DNA from: Eopsaltria australis
Lineage: Eukaryota; Chordata; Aves; Passeriformes; Petroicidae
Direction: 5' to 3'
DNA length: 64,000 bases
Assembly: GCA_034509425.1 (NCBI GenBank)
Contig: JAVTVJ010000070.1
Location: 4,340,001 to 4,404,000 of the forward strand
Positions 52,938 through 64,000 of this stretch are shown here, one piece after another (positions within the stretch are counted from its first letter, which is position 1; each line of letters starts with the position of its first letter). The translations under genes and the position numbers were made by a program. The notes beneath the pieces are model-generated. The model saw only the letters and a list, made by a program, of their open reading frames with translations. It searched no databases and was not told the origin of the DNA.

Positions 52938-55900
52938 CTGAAAGAAAAGATATGGTTGTTTTGTATTAATTTTTATAGTGGAATACAAACCTCATGATAA
53001 AAATTTAAACCAACATTCTTTTTATCTTCAATTAAAAAAAAAAAAGGCCTTCCTACTTAAATATTTTACCCAAGGCTTTAACTACTTACAAAGATATCAG
53101 ACTCCACAGCTGCTGATACAAAATCATTTGTAGGACAGAGAACTTTTTTATCTCTCCCCATCATTTAGGAATTTATTGCAGCTGTTGATCCTTGTTATCC
53201 ATCATACAAGAAAGAAGAACAGAAGCCAGTCCTTTTCCCTTAACTACTATTTTTCAAGAAAATCTACTTTTCATGTAAAAATCTATCCTAATTTGACAGA
53301 GAATTAAGCATTCAGAAATGTAGGTTTGCCGTTCTCTTTGAGGAAATGTGATGACTGAAATTCATCTCATCTATCATAAGTACCTGCACATAATGTTTAT
53401 TAAACTTGTCTCTGAAAGTACCTGTTTTTTTCCATTAATTATAAAGGGTATCAAGAAAGACTAGTTAGGATAACTGTCTTTTTGACACCTGAATTGAGAT
53501 AGATTTCATCTTATTATAGATTAAATAAGTCATGATTAAGCCCTGACTAATTGAGATTAGTCAGGACTTAATAATGACTTATTTCAAGTCATGTGTCTGT
53601 TGTTTGTTTGCAAGACTAACATAAGCTGAGCATATTCTTGCCTTAAAAAAGAGGATTTTTTAAAGGTAAAGCAAATCCCAGTCCAGCATTATTTACTTGT
53701 GTCACTAAAAGTGGTATAAATGAAAAGCCTATATTTTTTCTTTAAATGTTGACAATTCTCAAACTAGTGAGGCAACAGATATTTAATAGAAACAATTAAT
53801 ACTATAAGTACTAACTTTTCTACACAGATTTTAGCAACTTAAACTTTAAAGAATGTAATTGTACCTAATGCCAGCCACCAGTGTAACATCAAGGGGAATT
53901 CAGACATAACTGCAAGAAGAAGAAAAGCAGATAGGTAAATTTTAAAACAGTAAGAAAGGGGATAAGTAAGCTATGCACTATGTTATCAAAGGTCTGCTTA
54001 GTTATGTTTCATAGATTATATGTTTTACATATATTGAAATGGCAAATGCTTTAGGTCCTGACCAGCACCTGCCCTGGCCATATCCCCACTGTGGGATAAC
54101 TGCAGGGCCACTCTCTGACCCCACATTGCCTCCCCCAAAGAAAGCTGACAGAGGTATTAAAGGGGGCTGGGAAGCACACTGCAAATGCTGACAGCTCAGG
54201 GTCAGCCAGCAGAGGTTTGGTTGGCCACCTGAAGGAAACAATAAAAAATCTGGGGTTGTTTGGACATCGAGATGCGTCATCCAATATAATGACAGAAGCT
54301 AACTCTCTGTACAAATTATGTACACAGGGCTTTTTTTGTTGCTTTTGTAAACTCCTTGATTTAAATACAAAAATTATTAATGAGGAATAACAGTAGTTTA
54401 AATTCCAGAAAATCAAATTTAGTAGATGAGAAATTATGCTTAAGTTTTTGAGATAAAGTCCCTGTTGGTCTCTGGCTTAATTTGTCAGGGAACTGGGGAG
54501 TCTCCCATCTGTATAAAGTGCTAAAAGACAAATGGACAAAGCAATGGAAAATGGAAGATTAATCTCTATACAGTAGGGAGCGCATCCTAATTTGTCAAAA
54601 ATATTTTCCTTTCTCTGCATTCTAGAATAAACATATTAACCTCATTGTTTTAAGAGAAAAGAATCCCCAAATGGGGTCTGGCAAGGATGGAGTTAAAATA
54701 TATTTCCTAATTAGCCACAGAAGCATTCTGCTAAACAGCATGAGAAGAGGGAGCAGATTACTAGGTGTTGACAAAAAGAGACGATGAGTCTCATTTAAAG
54801 CATTTAATTCTTTTCCTTTTCTTTCCTTTAAGGGGAAGAGTTTCACGGGGGAAAAGGAGTTTCAGTGGTAAAATGCTTCATTTTCCTCATTGAGATTTAG
54901 TTCAAATGATCTAACTTAAAAACTTTGCACCGACTTTGCTGAAGCAAAACTCCGTTTTTACTCTGAACTTGAGCTAAAGTGTTAATGAGTAGTTCTTAAA
55001 ATATCCAAACATGAACAACTATTAATGTCATGATTTGAGAAGAACACATCTCCCAGATGCAGAAATAGCCTGGATATGTTTGATATGAAGTGTTAGAATA
55101 TGAACTAAACATCTGATTTTTTAATAAGCATATAATGGTTTAAAAATCTGCAACAAATCCAGAATTAAGTTTAAAATGGGAGGATTTAAATAGAGGCATG
55201 AGTCAAATGGATGGAAAATAGAGATATGTATTTATTTAGCTTTAAGGAAAATTAAGTTAGTCCAGTAATATATCCGATGAACCATAGTGGATTTTTGATA
55301 CTATGCAAATATTTAGCAGTAAACCTACTTACCAACTGAAGTTACGATGATATGAATAATGGTAACTGTTACAGCATAGTCCCAAACCCATTCTTCCACA
55401 ACCAGAGCAAACAGCAGACCACAAAGGAAGAAAGTTATTTCCAAGGATATCACAAGAACTGTAAATGAAAATAAGATATTTTCACCAAACACAGTTTTGA
55501 AAGACTTCTTCTCACATTCCAAATGAGAGAAATGGGAAGTTAAAATACCTGAGATAGTTATGCAGATTATCTTACAAGATGACTGAGTTCAGTTTTGGCT
55601 TTAAGTACTCACAAAGACATCAGCCTCAGCAGCTGCTGATTCAAAATCAGTTGTAGGACAGGGAATTTATTTCTCTCTCCCCATCATCCAATGGAAATGG
55701 TGGAGTCTCCATCCCTGGAAGTGTTTAAAAAAGCATGTGGATATGCTACTTGAGGACATGGTTTAATGCTGAATGTGAACATGGTGGTGCCACATGGGTG
55801 ATTGGACTTGATGATCTTAAAGCTCTTTTCCAACCTAAATGGTTCTGTGATTCTATGATTCTATGAAATATTACGCTTATGTTTTCCTTACAAAGAATAT

Positions 55901-58900
55901 TTTTCCACAGACTTCTGTATGGGCTGTATCCTGATTTGCCGATAGACTTTAAAATGTTATCTATTTTATGTGAAAACATGTAATAACAGGATTATGACCA
56001 GTGATGGGACTATGACTGATTTATATAGCCTAGATAAGAAATTTAATGAAAATTTTCCTTCGGGGCCATCCACAATCTTTGTGTATGGTGCCAAATAGAT
56101 TTGTTTGGTACTGACATAGGTAGTTTTTCTCTCAAACAAAAAAAAATTGTGGTTAAGCGGTTATGCTTGGCAAGAAACTTCATAGCTTTCTCCCTTCATC
56201 GTATCATATATTTATATGGTATATGTACCAAAATATCTACATCTATACCTCTCTATATATCTATCTATCTCAGAACAAGTTAAAGACAAGACATAGAGAG
56301 GAGATAGAGCAGAGAGCCTACTAGGTGAGCAGAGGCAAAGCATCCCTACAAGCAGGAGCCTGGCTTTTTCTTGAGCTGTGTGGTTATGTGAGATAGCAGG
56401 GGCTTGCATGGAAAATATGTGATGTCTCTTCAGCTTTAGTCCTGAGTTCACGTACAATAGGCCATAAACATGAGTTAGTAATTCAGATAATTGTCCATCT
56501 AAATGCAGTTTGTTCTTCTTTTTAAGTACATGGGAATATAAAAGTATCATTTTTATTGGAATTATTTATTTTTCTTACTGTTGCAATAACATGATCTCTG
56601 ATTGCTGTAACTGACAGTGTAGAGACCATATTTCTTTTTTTCACTCAATTTATACAGTGAAATTTACTTTGGCAGCGTTTTGTGCTCTTCAATTTTATTC
56701 TTTTACTTACAGGGTCTATTTCTCCCTACTGTATCATGGATCTTTCAATGAGTAGTTTAAAAAATTCTAAGAAAAATATAACTGGAAAAACCTCATGTAG
56801 TTAGGAAAGTGGGAAATAACACTTTAAAAAATTAATGTTTCACAATGCATTATAGTATGTTTTGTTTATTATTTTCCTGAAGGTAGAATCCTTTTAAATT
56901 ATGCCACTACTTCTGTAATTTAGTAAGTGTTTTAAATGTAGGCAAGTGCTCCGGAAGGTTTTTTACAAAACTGGGCCAGAAAGGATACCTCACTTCTGAG
57001 CTGATTTCCATCTTTATTTTGAGGTTATCTTAAGACAGAATTCTGGTTTTAACAGGAATGAGCAAAACTCCTGAGTAAACGAATACTCATTTGCAACATC
57101 ATTCAGACATCTTCATTCTGACTCTATGCCCTTAGATTTTAAACAGATGCTCTGTTCTATGTTTCCATGTCATTTTCATGGATGGACAGAAAGGAGGATG
57201 GAATACGAATTGGTGGTATGACATAGCTGCTGTCTTTGGCATACAAATATGTTGCATCAAACTAACTGATAAATTTTTGGGAGAAAAAATCATATTGAGA
57301 TACAGTAATTACATTTGAGCCCTGAAAAGTAATTCTAATGGAATATGCTTTAATTTTCACTGCCATAACATAAATGTTCTTCCTTTGTCTGCAGTCAATA
57401 TTACCACTGTTCAAACATCCATGCATTTTTATTACTCTTTTAACCTACGAACTAACCAATTTACTCTTGAGCTTTATGTATTTTACTGACAGATTATGAG
57501 GTTTGCCTTTGTAAAATAGATCACAAATCTGGTAAAATTATATGTATGCATGTAACTTTTCAGGAATGACAGTTTAGGAAAAAGAATATATTCTGAAAGC
57601 TTCAGAAAAATTGCAGAAATTTGTATTGGGATATATAAAGATACCTTTAGGTACTGAGCTACAATCAAATTCTGATATTTTATTGCCCACTGTATTCAAG
57701 CATTTCCAAAGCAAAATTGCCATTAGTTGAATGTGACCCATTTCTCTGATCTGAATCCAGTGATTCATAAGAATTTTGGTGCAGTGTGAAAATTAAATTA
57801 AACAACTTTGTGGAGGAACTTGATGGAGAATAGGTAATTGTTCTGCAATGAAAATGAAGTATCCTGGCAAAGCAGGACATTTTCTTCTGATGATGCAAGA
57901 TCAGAAGAAGAACTCAACAAAAAGCCTAAAAATTACTTGAATGTTAAGTAGCAGTGCAGAAATAAGAAGTGCTGGCAAGATGCATAAACATTTAATTGCA
58001 GCGTAGTTAAGATACAGAAATAACTGGTACTACTAAAACAGCATTAAAATACTGTCCATTGGAAGACAAGTTTATATCCACATGCAATATATTTTCTTGA
58101 GTGAGGGGAAAAAAACCAAAAGAGACACAAATTTCAGTTACCTAAATAATATGGGTTAATCCATGAGGGATTTGTCCTAAAATCAAAAGGTGCCAAACCA
58201 TCCAACATTTTAATCCTGTGGAAACAAAATGAATAAATTTAACCAGAGAGTTTTAATTATGTCTTAGTGATTATATGACATATTATGGGTGTTTTAAAAT
58301 AGAATTTCAAATTAAATACTGTGGGTTTTGCAAATTCTCTAAGTCCCATTCTGAGTTGTTGTTGTGTGAACTCTTGCCTACTTTTATTTAAAATGTTTGG
58401 TGCTACACATGCTAATCAATAACTTCCGAAGGGGATATAATTTGTCTTTTTCATTGACTATATTTCCTTTTTTTCATGTCATCTTTTCTCTTAAATTCAT
58501 TAATTTATATGGTGCAACAGTTTTGAGTCTCCACTTACCAATTTGTGCATCTGAAAGAAGGTTCAGGTACAACAATTTAACTGAATTTGAAAAATATGTT
58601 CACAGAATAACCAGGCCAGGATGCTTCCAGTCTGGATGCTTCCTTTAAATAGGCATATTTCTACCCATGAGCTGCAGTATGCCAGCATATCAGACCAAAG
58701 ACAGGGAAATCTTACCTGAATACTGCAAAGCACACAGAGAGGACCACATAGTACACAGTGTAGAAAACTATTATGCATATCAACAGGTTCATCAGAACAA
58801 CCTGCAAAAGGGCATAAGACAGTAAAAGCTAAAGCCATGTTAACATCAGGCATTGTCAGAAAATAATTCTAGATTTCTATCAATAATGTGAATAAAGTTT

Positions 58901-60948
58901 GTAAAATAAAATATTTAGGCAGAATTTTTGCTGCTCCTGAATACATAAACATGTTAAAAGCTCTTTGGTACATTTCAGCTCCTAATGTGTGGCTATAATG
59001 TATGGCTTTGCTTTTATCATATATTGTTGTGTACCTACTATATATACAATTTATAAGTTTTCCTAAAAGGGGATGGACATTTCTTGACAGTTACTAAGAA
59101 ATTAAGAAGGTACAGAGAAGTGACTCAAAAGGGGGCTGTGGCTAGAAATGTTTGGGGGTTTTCTTCATTAGGACTACAGCCCTAAAGAGGTCAATCTGTT
59201 TAGCTCCAAGGGATGATTTGATTATGATGGATAAGTACCTTCACAGAAAATACCAGGTACTTAAGGGCTCTTTAATCTATCAGAAAAGACACAAGAAGTA
59301 AACAGCTACAAGTTCTAGCTAGACAAATTCAAAAGATGCAGGAAGGACATCTTGAATTGTAAACGTAATTACCCAATGGAACAAACTCCCTGTGGAAATA
59401 AGAGATCTTACTAAGCAGTAGTAGATGCTTCTGAGGATGAAACTTCAACTCTAACATTCACTTCTGGCCTTAGTTCTTTGAGTGGTTGTGTGGTAGGTAA
59501 TGTATTTACAGAAGCATCCAACACTGACAGAAGTGGGAACAATTTAGCAAACCACTTATCTTTATATTGCTAAATGTTGTAAAGTGTTAAATACTGAATA
59601 CTCCATCTATCTCCCACAAGAAGAGACACTAAAGAGGTTTAGTTTCTAATGCAACAAAAGATAAACCCATCATGCCTGTAGAAACTGATATTTGTCAACA
59701 AGAAGAAGTCCAGGACAGTCTTACTCTTTTGTTTTTCTCCTACATCAAAACAAAGCCAAGCAAAAACTGAGAGCTAGTATTCTTTTCAGGCATATTGGTT
59801 TGTGGGCTAAATACAGCTCCTTTGTACTGTCTGTATTCTTATTCTAAATGAAAATTGAGCAAATAACCCTTCCTTTCCACAGTGCACACCATCCCTGTGG
59901 TAATGGTAATTAACTGCAATGTCACGTGTAAGTTTGGCAGTCATGCTGCCTCTTACTCCCCTGAACATAACTCCAAGCATTGGAAGTTTAATGTTTGGCA
60001 CATTTTTGGTGGGAATCTTTTTTGTTTCATTGCTCTGGGCAGTTGTACTTTTCCTGTAATTCTCCTTTATCCATTGCTCCTCCTCTTGCAACTGCCTCTG
60101 TGAATCCTTATCTGCACTGGATGGAGATTGGTACAGTAATAAAAGTGATGAGACAGGGCTGAAGGGAAAATCACAGAGCTGAAGGAGGGCTGTGAGATAA
60201 TGACCTATTGACCTGTAATTACAGTAGGCAAATTCCTAGCCTTAAAGTCAGTGACAAACTTTCACTGGCGCCAAGGGCACAGTATTTTTCTCTTTGTACC
60301 CAGAATATTCTTAGCCCCTGTCTTAGGGACGCAGTGAGGTATTAGGTATAGCATGCTTTGCTCACTTGGGTAAGCCAAGGAAATGCAGGCAACACAAAAA
60401 TGAAATCACTGAAAATTCTCCAGTTTTATCACATTCTACCTATTTTTTTATTTGACCTTGCCACAGAAATTTAAAAATACATTTTTTTAAATCTGAGAAT
60501 ACTTTTTATTTTCAATCTATTTTCCCCTTTCCAGATCTTCTGGTATTTCAAAGCAAAAAAACCACAAGTTAAAAACTACAGGATTATTCATTATATGTCA
60601 AAACAAAGGAAGAACCTTAGGAAATCACTGGTGACATCAAATGTAAAATTTTATTACACTTCCAAGAATTTTATCTCATAAGTGGAACAACATCACATAT
60701 TTTGAAATCCTTTTTATAAGAGGTACTTTGCAGTACTTGCTGCCAGTGCTATAGGATAAAGTATCCTTTTAATTTGGGGTTTTTTAGGAAGAGAACATTG
60801 AAGAACAGTCTGTAAGAATGAAAGCAACAGCTTATTCCAGCCCCGCAGCAATTGTCTAATTCTCTAATACTATCTGTTGACACACACAACACTAAATAAA
60901 CTCAATTCCCTTTACCTTGGTTTCAGCAATTTTGACCTTGAGAGCCAT
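52843..60948 (-). CDS. TMEM244: TMEM244, transmembrane protein 244 (complete, six coding exons)
   Basis: Six minus-strand exons join without a phase break: 60948-60916, 58801-58716, 58215-58142, 55458-55333, 53909-53865 and 52937-52843, giving 152 residues. All introns are GT-AG. The product matches TMEM244 as I remember it: start MALKVKIAETK, then FYTVYY at 24-29, LAPFDF followed by TNPSW at 47-58, EEWVWDYA at 86-93 and EFPL...HWWLALG at 110-122. Hydrophobic segments at about 13-39, 66-85, 91-108 and 117-140 suggest four membrane passes; the C-terminal tail is acidic (ILDDF). The molecular function is not known to me. The start lies in AT-rich DNA without a CpG island, which suggests restricted expression. 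The frame stays open upstream of the chosen ATG, with another ATG at 61146, but the family start supports 60948. Confidence 0.92.
53074..53164 (+). repeat. Diverged 91-bp repeat, copy A (TMEM244 intron 5)
   Basis: Aligned without gaps to copy B at 55597-55687, I count 12 differences in 91 bases (about 87% identity). The shared core includes CAGCTGCTGAT and TTGTAGGACAG. The family was not recognised. It begins 136 bases upstream of the exon 6 acceptor in the transcript direction. Confidence 0.85.
53523..53584. repeat. Inverted repeat / hairpin, 28-bp arms, 6-base loop
   Basis: The arms at 53523-53550 and 53557-53584 pair at 26 of 28 positions around the loop TTGAGA. On the minus strand, which is the TMEM244 sense, one of the two mismatches becomes a G-U wobble, so RNA pairing there is 27 of 28. 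It lies in intron 5 of TMEM244, roughly 280 bases after exon 5. No target-site duplication was seen. A small foldback element or an RNA hairpin are both possible. Confidence 0.85.
53865..53909 (-). CDS. TMEM244: TMEM244 coding exon 5
   Basis: The 45-bp exon has acceptor TCTTGCAG and donor GTACAA (weaker than consensus). It encodes MSEFPLMLHWWLAL, residues 108-121, the conserved EFPL...HWW motif that begins the fourth hydrophobic segment. Confidence 0.92.
55333..55458 (-). CDS. TMEM244: TMEM244 coding exon 4 (membrane segments 2 and 3)
   Basis: The exon is 126 bp with acceptor ATTTACAG and donor GTAAGT. It encodes two hydrophobic segments either side of EEWVWDYA (residues 86-93), which is the core conserved motif of the family. 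Confidence 0.95.
55597..55687 (+). repeat. Diverged 91-bp repeat, copy B (TMEM244 intron 3)
   Basis: This is the partner of copy A at 53074-53164, in the same orientation. It abuts a CR1 fragment on its right. It begins 138 bases upstream of the exon 4 acceptor in the transcript direction. It may belong to an unrecognised dispersed repeat family. Confidence 0.85.
55690..55866 (+). mobile_element. CR1 LINE 3' end with octamer tail
   Basis: The segment TCTCCATCCCTGGAAGTGTT, then TTGGACTTGATGATCTTAAA and the ATGGTTCTGTGATTC ending follow the avian CR1 3' end. Three TTCTRTGA octamers close it at 55843-55866, the diagnostic CR1 tail. The copy is heavily 5'-truncated and lies in TMEM244 intron 3, antisense to the gene. 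Confidence 0.93.
58142..58215 (-). CDS. TMEM244: TMEM244 coding exon 3 (loop with LAPFDF motif)
   Basis: The exon is 74 bp with acceptor TTCCACAG and donor GTAACT. It encodes residues 40-64 and one base of Val65. The polar loop LAPFDFRTNPSW is the most distinctive family signature here. The exon is too short to stand out as an open frame and was placed by splice phase. Confidence 0.92.
58716..58801 (-). CDS. TMEM244: TMEM244 coding exon 2 (first membrane segment)
   Basis: The exon is 86 bp with acceptor TTTTGCAG and donor GTAAGA. It encodes residues 12-39 plus two bases of Arg40. Nearly the whole exon is one hydrophobic segment containing FYTVYY. Confidence 0.92.
59090..59450 (+). mobile_element. 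Ancient CR1-type LINE fragment, plus sense
   Basis: The order of segments is that of old amniote CR1 3' regions: TAGCTCCAAGGGATGATTTG, TAAGTACCTTCACAGAAAAT, TTAAGGGCTCTTTAATCTAT, TCTAGCTAGACAAATTC and CAATGGAACAAACTCCCTGT. It is much more diverged than the CR1 copies at 20 kb and 55.7 kb. It lies in TMEM244 intron 1, antisense to the gene. Confidence 0.75.
60916..60948 (-). CDS. TMEM244: TMEM244 coding exon 1
   Basis: Eleven codons, MALKVKIAETK, end in phase 0 at a GTAAAG donor. Human TMEM244 has a near-identical short first exon in my memory. The -3 base is T, so the start context is only moderate, with G at +4. Confidence 0.88.
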
Positions 60949-63900
60949 GGACACATGATGAGTGAAAGGAAGTGCTGTTGCTATATTCCGTATGCCAGCT
61001 TTAGCAGGAAGAAGCAGCTGGTTTTCACCCCAAAAAACATTCTTGTGGGTAAGTATAGGACAGGGTAGGGTGAGGTGAGTTGATGGGATTAAACTGACTT
61101 GAGACAGAAGACATCTGTGAGCTAGATGTAAGCCGCTGAAGAGCAAAGAGAAAATCCTGCTTGCTCATGCAATGTTCGTACTTTTGTAGCTACAGTCAGC
61201 CAAAGCATAGCTATAATAAAACTTGGCTATTTAGACACAACATTATTATTCTTTTCTACCTTTTAATTGCTTTTTTTTCCAGCATTCATGTGATCACAGT
61301 TCCTTGGGGTTATTATAACTTCCTACTTTTAATTATCTTTTACATTTTCTGGCATTAATTCTATTGACTGTAGATGTAGAATGGTATATTCTTCACAATG
61401 TTCTTTGCTAACATTTTTCTTCTGACTATCACTTTATTACATCAAGTATAATTCACATTAAATTAGGTATAATTAAGTTAAGAAATTCCAGACTTATGTT
61501 ATGACTCTTCTTTTCCTGAACCGTATTTTGTTCCTCCAGTAGAATGAAATTTAGTGTGCTTTAGAGCACATCCAACTTCTAGTGAGCAATTCCTTAATGG
61601 ATTCAAATTTGACTTTTTACAGGCACATTATGATTCAGTTTGCTGTGTTATTTGGAAAAAGAAGATGCTTCTGAAACTGAACCAAGAATGAACTTTTTTT
61701 TCTGCTGACACTAACATAATATGTGCAAATTTCATTAGGATTTTTTTATGCCTTTTTAGTCATACGAAATAAATGTTATCTACTCTAAAATGCAGTCTGC
61801 ACTCAGCAAACAAGAGCTTTCACTCCTAGATTTGATGGCTCCAGATTGTGAATACTGTGTGAAATTCCTTGCTGTGCAAAAATACTAGCATGAAAATCTG
61901 TACATCAGTTCAGTCCTATTTTGAGGGCTGAAGTGATTACAAAGGCATATACTGAAACAAAATAAAAACTCCTAAACAAAGTTGCTTAAATAGTTGCAAT
62001 AGTCAGAGGTAGCAAATAAATGAAGAAATATTTGCTTTAATAATTAAAAAAATATTTGAAAAGGAGCAAAAGGATTCATTTAAAGAGCACAATATCTACC
62101 CCAAAGAATCAGCTGAAAACAGCCATGACCTAAAATTAATCTGCAGAAACTTTTTCAGTAGCTACAACTAGCAAGATAACTGAAAAAGTAGTGGATTGCA
62201 CTAATCTGAGATAATTATTAAACATAACAAGAGTTTACATTCACTGACTTCTTCACAAAGGGTCGATTTAACCAAAGATTGATGATAGAAACAAAATCAA
62301 CAAGTTTGACTGAAATGTAAATGGAGCTGTAGGCATGGATTTGTTGGGCAGACTAGGAGGTTCTTCCCCTTCCTATTGCACAGTTGAAAACTTTAAATGC
62401 TCTGAGAGAACAGATAATATTGCTGTCACACCCTTTCTTCAAGACTGTAAATATCTGAATTGTGGTAACCCAGTGAACAGGAGCAAATCAAACGTGGAGT
62501 GGCAGAAACTGTGCATGACCCAAAATACTGACTATGTCACTCAATAGTGAATGTTAACTATAAAGATGTTGCTGTTAGCTACATGTTAAGATAATGGAAT
62601 AACGACTATTTGTATTTTTTACTTTCTTAAAATTTACTGGATCAGCTGCAGGAAAAATGATAACTCCTATTCAGCGGAGAGACACAAAAGACAAGTTTTA
62701 ATGGAACTTAAAATAAATTATCTACTCTAGTTTCAACAAGCCCTACCTTTTAATATACACCTTTTTTCACTCTTTTCACTACAGAATTTTATTAGAACTG
62801 TAAGGAAAAATAGTACTCCATTACTTTTGAAGTCCTGGAGTTTGTTCTAGTTTGCTTTATGGAAACACCTGGGAAACAGTTACTTAGGATATCACATGCT
62901 TGACAATAGTTAGTAAAAACTGTTATTTTACATTTGGCTGTACTCTCTTTGTAGTGATATGTGATGGAAAATATCTAAGAGACATCCTAGAAATCATAAC
63001 AGCAGAAAACTGCAGAATGAAGAACACCTTTTGAAAGTAAAATTAAGGATCCTTCTACAGGACAGTAATTCTTTTTCAGAATATGATAATGGCAAGTAAT
63101 AGTACCAAGGCAATACCTGGTTCCTGTCTGTTACTTGTGCCAAAACAAAAAGTCAAATGTAATAATTAACTGTGAGGAAAATTTTATAAAGCTTACAGCT
63201 AAGTTTGCTGCCTAAGCTGATTACTCAAGGGTTTTTTTCCTGGATTTTGGCTTTTTTTTAGAATGTTACCATTTACACCCACCATTTGTGATGCTGTCAA
63301 ATAGTATTGTAAAAATAATTAACAATTTGAAGAACTGTATCACACAGCAATAATACAGAAATATCTCATGGAAAAGAACATGTAATCTATGTTACTGTTA
63401 AGATGATTATTTGCACTACAGATCTGTGCCTTAAAAAGTAGTGCTAAACCAAGAATCACATTTCTTAGGTAATTCCAAATCCTGAAAATAGTTTTAAAAT
63501 CAGAGAAATTACTAAATGTCAAGTTTTACTCAAGTTTAGATTTATTACCCTGAAATATTTTTAAAAAATACAGAGCTCAACCAAATGGATGCTGACTGGA
63601 TTGTGTGGTGAGACATTTTTAGTTTACTGGATGATGACATCAAAACATGTGTACTCTGTCTCCATCTGCTGATAGGGAAGAACTACACTTACATTGTGTG
63701 TGAGGATAGAAGAGCTTGGAAAAATAAATGGTGGCCACTACTTTTGTGGCTGGAAGTGATTGGCAGAATCTGCCAAGGCAGTGAAGGGAACTAACATTTC
63801 TTCACTTGGAATGTGTCATGACTAAATATAGTTTAGTTGCGTCCTGTGAAAGGCAGCCCCTACAATTTGGCATTGGTCACATATGCATTGTACAGCTCAA

Positions 63901-64000
63901 TATGACAGCTTGGCTCCCATGTGGGAGGAGACAGAGTCATGAGAGGTGTAGACCCTACCACCATAAGGATTAAAGCAATTAGATTCTTTCCTTCTTCAAC
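60949..64000. other. Upstream flank of TMEM244
   Basis: This contains the TMEM244 5' UTR and promoter at its left end and otherwise unassigned AT-rich DNA. There is no CpG island. No exon of the neighbour expected from human synteny (L3MBTL3) was recognised. Confidence 0.55.

Noticed and set aside
59807..60091. 94-codon minus-strand open frame in TMEM244 intron 1
   Set aside because: It is not needed for the TMEM244 phase chain and matches nothing known to me. The opposite strand is also open.
1..64000. Search for a novel multi-gene system, CRISPR array, operon or tRNA/rRNA genes
   Set aside because: The window is vertebrate non-coding DNA with two conventional genes. Nothing prokaryotic or operon-like is present, and no tRNA or rRNA pattern was seen by eye.

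Overview
This window is vertebrate, almost certainly bird, nuclear DNA. It is mostly AT-rich non-coding sequence with two sharp CpG islands. The repeats are dominated by CR1 LINEs, including one copy that still carries the CR1 3' octamer tail, plus an LTR fragment resembling families common in passerine birds. There are no operons, CRISPR arrays or prokaryotic features. Nearly all longer open frames are chance frames in introns, intergenic DNA or GC-rich islands.

Two genes are recognised, both on the minus strand. The first coding exon of ARHGAP18 (a Rho GTPase-activating protein) lies at 16522-16601 inside a CpG island at about 15950-17030. The rest of the gene runs off the left end, and the first 16.5 kb is its intron 1. 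TMEM244 (a small multi-pass membrane protein) lies at 52843-60948. All six coding exons can be placed with canonical splice sites and unbroken phase, giving a 152-residue protein. The gene order and orientation (ARHGAP18 minus, TMEM244 minus) match the human chromosome 6q22-23 neighbourhood as I remember it; L3MBTL3 would be expected to the right, beyond the window.

Between the two genes is a second strong CpG island at about 42650-43540. It holds a minus-strand ATG in good context, 14 codons (MVTVVTKLVHYLHL) and a GTAAGG donor at 42893. This exon ends in phase 2, as does the canonical ARHGAP18 exon 1. The simplest reading is an upstream alternative promoter and first exon for ARHGAP18, giving a different N-terminus; an unrecognised separate gene is the alternative. 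This is the most interesting item in the window.

Region by region: 1-16521 is ARHGAP18 intron 1 (short telomere-like repeat, LTR fragment, 45-bp duplication, G-quadruplex motif); 15950-17030 is CpG island 1 with ARHGAP18 exon 1; 17031-42650 is non-coding DNA with four LINE fragments; 42650-43540 is CpG island 2 with the candidate alternative exon; 43541-52842 is non-coding; 52843-60948 is TMEM244, whose introns hold two CR1 copies, a near-perfect 28-bp-arm hairpin and a diverged 91-bp repeat pair; 60949-64000 is upstream flank. I found no convincing new multi-gene system. The leads are the alternative exon, the intronic hairpin and the repeat pair.
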